From Astropecten irregularis (lineage: Eukaryota > Echinodermata > Asteroidea > Paxillosida > Astropectinidae), in the NCBI GenBank assembly GCA_963971285.1, contig OZ020245.1, positions 21,838,983-21,902,982 on the forward strand: a stretch of 64,000 nt of DNA, given 5' to 3'. Made by a program: the position numbers and the translations under genes. The notes beneath the pieces were generated by a model. It was not told where the DNA came from. It saw only the letters and a list, made by a program, of their open reading frames with translations, and did not search any database. Below are positions 62,199 to 64,000 of the stretch, piece after piece; the stretch's first letter is position 1, and each line of letters opens with the position of its first letter.

Positions 62199-63622
62199 CA
62201 AAAACAAAACGAGGAAATTCCAATCTTTACACACTCAGTATGCTTTTTTCACTTTTCAATGGCATAAGAGTGAAGTGAAAAAAGGAGGAAATCAGCTGAT
62301 CTGAGGAAAAGTTGCAAGCCTGTGATGAACTTGAGTGACATGGGGATTTGGGCAAGGGAAGGTTCTTCAAGTTCAACCTCAAATACTGTCACTTTCATCA
62401 TCATGCTTGTGTGCAATTTACAGGGTGCTGCACACCAACACTACACTTCCAATTTCATACACATGTGCATTTCTTTCTTTACATTCTCGGTAACATGTAT
62501 AGCTGCCGATTAAATTTACTACTGCCTAGTTGAATTGTATCTAATTAACTGATTGACTTCATCTTCAGCGTGCTTGCCAATCGTTCCATGGCTGTGCATG
62601 ACGAAGGTTGTTTCGCATGCTGTAGATACCGTAATTCAATTAATCCACCCTTGCCAAAGAAGCCATGTGATGAATGTAACTGAAAAATGTATTGTGCAGG
62701 CACACACACACACCTGTCGGTTACAATGTAAGATCTTCATCAGGTGAATGAAACGTATAGCATTTTGGGTGAATGAAGCTTATACACGTATACACGAATC
62801 ATATTCAGTGCAATGCAGACAGACTAGTAATGTACTTATCAAAAGCAATTAATTTTTGTAGACTTCTATCCCCCTTTCTTCAAAGAAAAACAAAAATATC
62901 CAATTTTATTCTGGCAAGCCGCACTACCAGCAAGTGTTTTAATAGAAAATGGACAAAAAAAATTTTATGCAGGAAGGGGGTATACTAAACATGTACATGT
63001 ATGCAAATTGCATAGCAAGCCTTCAGTGTGTGCGGCGTCGGTAAGACGTATGGATATGCCGCCTAAAAGTACATTTTGCTACCAGCATTTTAAAAAAAAT
63101 GTCTAAGGGTTGCCGACGGGCTGATTTATAGGCAAGCAAAGACATCAGTTTACATGTCCCATACACACACTCTGCATGCAGCAATAAGCTGCATAATTGG
63201 GACTATCCCAAAAATTTAAGGATGAGGAACACGTACCAAAAACTGAAAACAAATTTTAAAACTAATTCTGAATTGTTATTTTTGTTTTATTCAGTCAGTG
63301 AAGGAGTTGGAATGCAAGTTTTGAATTAGCACGCAATGGAGGTGACAGGACAATGGCCTTCATTGTTCTAGACTTTGGCACTTTTGATGTCCCCTTCCCA
63401 GTTTTCCCAATGGGGTTTTGGGTTTTTCAGTGGAAGTGCCCCTTGCCATCATATGCAAGTGGCCTTACATATACCCCTCCAAGAACCTAATTCAGAGCCT
63501 TCATATTCATGTAAGAATGCAGCACTTGATGCTTTTCTGGGTGGCTTTTGGGAATTTTCACATTCATGTTTCGGTCTCGCCAGTGTACGGTGTGTTTCAT
63601 ACTTTTTTAGCTGGATTAATAC

Positions 63623-63985
63623 TTAAAGGTAGTGTCATACTTTGGTAAGAAAACAGACATGTTCACAGATTTACGTAAATAACTTTACAGGGTATAAAGA
63701 TGGTGGTGGTAGAAACATAACGTTACAATTTTTCCGCCTGAAATGGTGTATTTATCCAGAAATTAGTAAAACAACGACTGAAAATCTTTTTGATCTTTTA
63801 AAAGATCATCAATAAAAGAGAAAAGACTTAAAAAATACTGTGGCTGTTTTTTTACTGCTTTCTCAAAAAGTGGGCACTGTATGACCTGAAGTTTTCACAG
63901 ATGACTGTTACTGTATCTTTCTTGATATTTTTGCCCATGAATCTGTATTTCTTTGATAAAAACCAAAGAATGATATTACCTTTAA
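63623..63985. mobile_element. MITE family D, copy near the window end
   Basis: TTAAAGGTAGTGTCATACTT at the left and AAAGAATGATATTACCTTTA at the right, same orientation as the 18009 copy and of full length, with the internal GATCTTTTAAAAGATC hairpin. Confidence 0.85.
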
Positions 63986-64000
63986 TAGTATACCCCTACC

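Larger units (their letters stand above)
43385..64000. other. Upstream intron or 5' flank of Prox, no recognised exon
   Basis: About 20.6 kb of AT-rich sequence in which no open frame resembles a known protein. It holds the mobile-element remnants listed separately, several (AT)n and (GA)n microsatellites, and purine- and T-rich tracts between 46.9 and 48.5 kb. The acceptor at 43385 implies at least one upstream Prox exon somewhere to the right, here or beyond the window; I could not place it. Confidence 0.6.

Overview
This is animal (eukaryotic) nuclear DNA. It is AT-rich, almost all non-coding, full of short inverted-repeat elements and tRNA-derived repeats, and carries one recognisable protein gene split by long introns. 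The gene is a Prospero-type homeobox gene (Prox/prospero family) on the minus strand. The number of hairpin elements and the style of the protein suggest a marine invertebrate deuterostome, most likely an echinoderm. That placement is inference; nothing in the window proves it.

Layout. (1) 1-11222 is a tandem array. About 38 units of roughly 148 bp, rich in CCGG palindromes, lie in four blocks, each followed by a nearly identical non-satellite spacer of about 1.4 kb. Read on the minus strand, each unit holds a tRNA-like T-arm with a B-box, an upstream A-box-like stretch and a downstream T-run, so it looks derived from a tRNA/SINE head. The many long open frames here come from the repeat and are not genes. 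(2) 11223-18797 is AT-rich and may include the 3' UTR of the Prox gene. (3) 18798-43384 is the Prox gene, transcribed right to left. It has a large first coding exon (41698-43202), an optional or alternative exon (37846-38074), and three exons encoding the homeodomain plus Prospero domain (33106-33277, 30307-30468, 18798-18977). (4) 43385-64000 is upstream intron or 5' flank with many mobile-element remnants and no recognisable exon.

The main coding chain joins in frame. The large exon ends two bases into a codon, and both the optional exon and the first homeodomain exon start with the one base needed to complete it. Skipping the optional exon gives a protein of about 672 residues with a complete homeo-Prospero domain. 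Including it and reading on gives about 577 residues and a stop before the homeodomain. The optional exon has no good splice donor, which makes a homeodomain-less isoform the main gene-level question.

At least nine families of small inverted-repeat elements (MITE or foldback type) are interspersed, several with 3-8 copies. One 44.8 kb inverted repeat contains a motif with the layout of a minimal type-I hammerhead ribozyme. No CRISPR array, bacterial-type operon, rRNA or intact tRNA gene was seen.
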